Of a stretch of 7,593 bases of DNA, positions 6,217-7,593 are shown piece after piece. The DNA comes from an uncultured Sutterella sp. (lineage in GTDB: Bacteria; Pseudomonadota; Gammaproteobacteria; Burkholderiales; Burkholderiaceae_F): positions 1-7,593 of the forward strand of contig USBS01000088.1 in assembly GCA_900552915.1 (NCBI GenBank), given 5' to 3'. The translations under genes were made by a program, and so were the position numbers. Every line of letters starts with the position of its first letter. Within the stretch, counting starts at the first letter, position 1. The notes below the pieces were generated by a model. The model saw only the letters and a list, made by a program, of their open reading frames with translations. It ran no database searches and had not been told where the DNA came from.

Positions 6217-6254
6217 AAAAAAAATCGGTCGGCACCGCAAGGCTTGCCGACCGA
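6217..6254 (-). terminator. Strong intrinsic terminator after the BPSS1780-family gene
   Basis: A perfect 10-base GC-rich stem, TCGGTCGGCA (6225-6234) with TGCCGACCGA (6245-6254), encloses a 10-base loop in which CC/GG can add two more pairs. On the minus strand the stem is followed directly by eight T (6224-6217). It begins 45 bases after the stop of the membrane-protein gene and ends only 35 bases before the nitroreductase ATG, so it may also act as a leader attenuator for the nitroreductase pair. Confidence 0.92.
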
Positions 6255-6299
6255 GATTAGCGCAATTGTGTGACAGTTGCGATGACTGGACTTCGAAAA

Positions 6300-7082
6300 T
6301 TAACGAACGTCCTCAAAAAGAGAGGCGTACATCGGCCAGTAGATGGAATACACAAAGGTGAGCAGCAAAAATCCGAGCGGCATGACGATAAACGTCACCA
6401 CGACATCGGCCGAGCCGAAGGATGCGATCAGCATCGAAGCGATGAGCCCGAATCCGATCATGACGGCCGCAACAAGCATCACCAGAACAATCACCGGAAG
6501 GATGTTTCTGAGGCAGCCGAAAAACGAATAGAACACGGCTTTGCCCCAGGTCATGCGCTTTTCGGTGGCAAGTAGCGGAGCAAACCAGACGGCCATCAGC
6601 CCGGGGATGTAGACAAACATCACCGCAATGATGGCGTCCCAGGGGATGTTGGCCTGAACGCTTGCCCAGTCGAGCCGATCGTTGGCATCAATCTTCCAGA
6701 GCGCGATAGAGTCGGCGGCCATCAGGCCGTAGAGCGCATTGACCGTGATGAGAACAAAGCCGTACACAAAGCCGATGCGAAGCAGATTTTGGCGCACGTG
6801 GGGGTCGGAATACACTTCTTTGAAGCCGGCAAAGCGCGGATCTCCCCCTTGCAGCGCCGTGCGGGTGCTGCGTCCGATGAAGGCTGTGCCAAAGGGCATG
6901 AAAAGCGCCGCAAAGACGATTCCGGCATAGGGAATGGCGCTCAAAAAGCCCATCACGAGCAGGTAAAAAAGCGTGACGGCCAGAAGGTTGAAGGGTTTAC
7001 GGCTTACGGCCGAAGCGGCGTCGCGAAACCAGTACCAGCCGCTTGCGGCAGGAAGCCTGCGTGAAGAGTTGTTGTCAGTCAT
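6300..7082 (-). CDS. BPSS1780-family integral membrane protein
   Basis: A 260-residue polytopic inner-membrane protein, with hydrophobic helices near residues 31-50, 52-70, 101-121, 149-171, 194-220 and 226-248. The short hydrophilic N-terminus leads into a Trp/Arg-containing helix (GWYWFRDAASAV, 15-26), and ATEKRMTWGKAVFYSFFGCLRN (172-193, in a loop and helix before the fifth segment) resembles the conserved part of the BPSS1780 family of betaproteobacteria, whose function is unknown. Position right after thrB also fits that family. An in-frame TGA lies immediately before the ATG, so the start cannot be further upstream, and no Shine-Dalgarno is visible: seven T and GA directly precede the ATG. 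The gap to thrB is 58 bases and the gene ends at a strong terminator, so thrB and this gene are probably one unit. Family assignment is from memory of its pattern, hence moderate confidence. Confidence 0.8.
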   Translation of the reverse strand: MTDNNSSRRLPAASGWYWFRDAASAVSRKPFNLLAVTLFYLLVMGFLSAIPYAGIVFAALFMPFGTAFIGRSTRTALQGGDPRFAGFKEVYSDPHVRQNLLRIGFVYGFVLITVNALYGLMAADSIALWKIDANDRLDWASVQANIPWDAIIAVMFVYIPGLMAVWFAPLLATEKRMTWGKAVFYSFFGCLRNILPVIVLVMLVAAVMIGFGLIASMLIASFGSADVVVTFIVMPLGFLLLTFVYSIYWPMYASLFEDVR

Positions 7083-7105
7083 TCAAAAAAAGCAATGAGT
7101 GGATA

Positions 7106-7135
7106 GGGACGCAAGAAGCGCCTGCTGCGAGTCCC
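7106..7135 (-). other. Weak inverted repeat just after thrB
   Basis: GGGAC (7106-7110) and GTCCC (7131-7135), with a further GCA/TGC pairing inside past a two-base bulge, form an imperfect hairpin six bases after the thrB stop on the minus strand. No T-run follows directly; the nearest (7091-7085) begins 14 bases beyond it. It could be a processing or stabilising structure between two co-transcribed genes rather than a terminator. Confidence 0.3.
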
Positions 7136-7140
7136 GAATT

Positions 7141-7593
7141 TTAGTTGGCCAGCCGACAATTTTCGGTTCGCCGCGTTCTGAGAATCTTTTCAAAATACGT
7201 CGGATCGTGGGGCTTTAAAAGACTTGCTTCACGCGGGCGGTAGAAGTCGAAGAGCCGCGAGAGCCAAAAGCGCAGAGCGCCCGCTCGCAGCATGTCCGGC
7301 CACCAACGCTTTTCGGCTTCGGTAAAGGGGCGCACTGCGGCATAGCCCGTAAGAAACGCACGCGTCTTTTCGGGCTCAAGGTGCAGCTCGGGATCGGCGA
7401 AGTCCGTGCACCAGTCGTTGACGGTGACGGCAACGTCAAATAAAAGCGCCGTGCAGCCGGCAAAGTAAAAGTCGAACACGCCCGAAACATGTTCGCTTTC
7501 GGTGCCGTGCCCGACGATCATGGCATTGTTGCGGAAAAGATCGCAGTGGCAGGCGGCAACCGTAAGCCTCTTGAAGTCCTGGGCGGCAAACAC
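7141..7593 (-). CDS. thrB: Homoserine kinase, aminoglycoside-phosphotransferase fold, C-terminal part
   Basis: The last 150 residues of a gene that begins beyond the right edge; the GTG at 7593 is an internal Val codon, not a start. Homoserine kinase phosphorylates L-homoserine with ATP in threonine synthesis, in the cytoplasm. The visible part includes the catalytic-loop motif HCDLFRNN (window residues 16-23: H16, D18, N23), the metal-binding FDFYFAG (40-46, D41) and the following DVAVTVNDWC, a combination I recognise from the APH-fold type of ThrB used by Pseudomonas, Burkholderia and relatives, unrelated to the GHMP-type kinase of E. coli. In the family's usual motif the second residue is Ala (HxD is generally HAD); here it is Cys, which should not affect catalysis. 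The full protein would be expected to be about 310-330 residues, so roughly half is missing. The BPSS1780-family gene follows 58 bases downstream. Confidence 0.9.
   Translation of the reverse strand: MFAAQDFKRLTVAACHCDLFRNNAMIVGHGTESEHVSGVFDFYFAGCTALLFDVAVTVNDWCTDFADPELHLEPEKTRAFLTGYAAVRPFTEAEKRWWPDMLRAGALRFWLSRLFDFYRPREASLLKPHDPTYFEKILRTRRTENCRLAN

Noticed and set aside
6182..6235. In-frame GTG start for the upstream nitroreductase at 6235
   Set aside because: It lies inside the terminator hairpin and T-run, and GGAG stands at proper spacing before ATG 6181.

Overview
This looks like a chromosomal segment from a betaproteobacterium, most likely order Burkholderiales. The pointers are an aminoglycoside-phosphotransferase-fold homoserine kinase followed by a BPSS1780-type membrane protein (a pairing I recall from Burkholderiales), moderately high GC, and the general character of the proteins. 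A gut-associated Sutterellaceae-like host would fit the SagB-like nitroreductases, but that narrower placement is only an inference. Coding density is high, the longest gene-free stretch is about 190 bases, and I see no mobile element, CRISPR array, tRNA or rRNA.

Layout. Seven of the eight complete genes, and the one partial gene, are on the minus strand; only proC is on the plus strand. Reading the minus strand from the right edge: the C-terminal part of a homoserine kinase (thrB) is followed by a polytopic BPSS1780-family membrane protein, closed by a textbook intrinsic terminator (6217-6254). Then come two overlapping genes for SagB/ThcOx-like FMN nitroreductases (ATGA overlap), ending at a second terminator (4825-4855) that separates them from convergent proC. 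proC (pyrroline-5-carboxylate reductase) is divergent from an EamA/DMT-family transporter gene, and the two share a 156-base promoter region. Downstream of the transporter, 36 bases away, is sseA (3-mercaptopyruvate sulfurtransferase). The left end is a two-gene operon of unrecognised proteins: a 414-residue protein with a helical N-terminal part and a long Lys/Ala-rich, histone-H1-like tail carrying an AT-hook-like motif, then a 195-residue helical protein. Nested inverted repeats lie between that operon and the left edge.

How the genes relate. The identifiable metabolic genes are amino-acid functions (threonine, proline, cysteine/mercaptopyruvate sulfur), but they lie in separate transcription units and do not form one pathway. 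The less ordinary parts are the translationally coupled nitroreductase pair, in which the downstream member has lost an arginine of the usual FMN-phosphate motif; a strong terminator just upstream of that pair with little room for a promoter after it; and the histone-like protein with an inverted repeat bracketing its likely -10 box. Nothing here amounts to a clearly new multi-gene system; these are leads.
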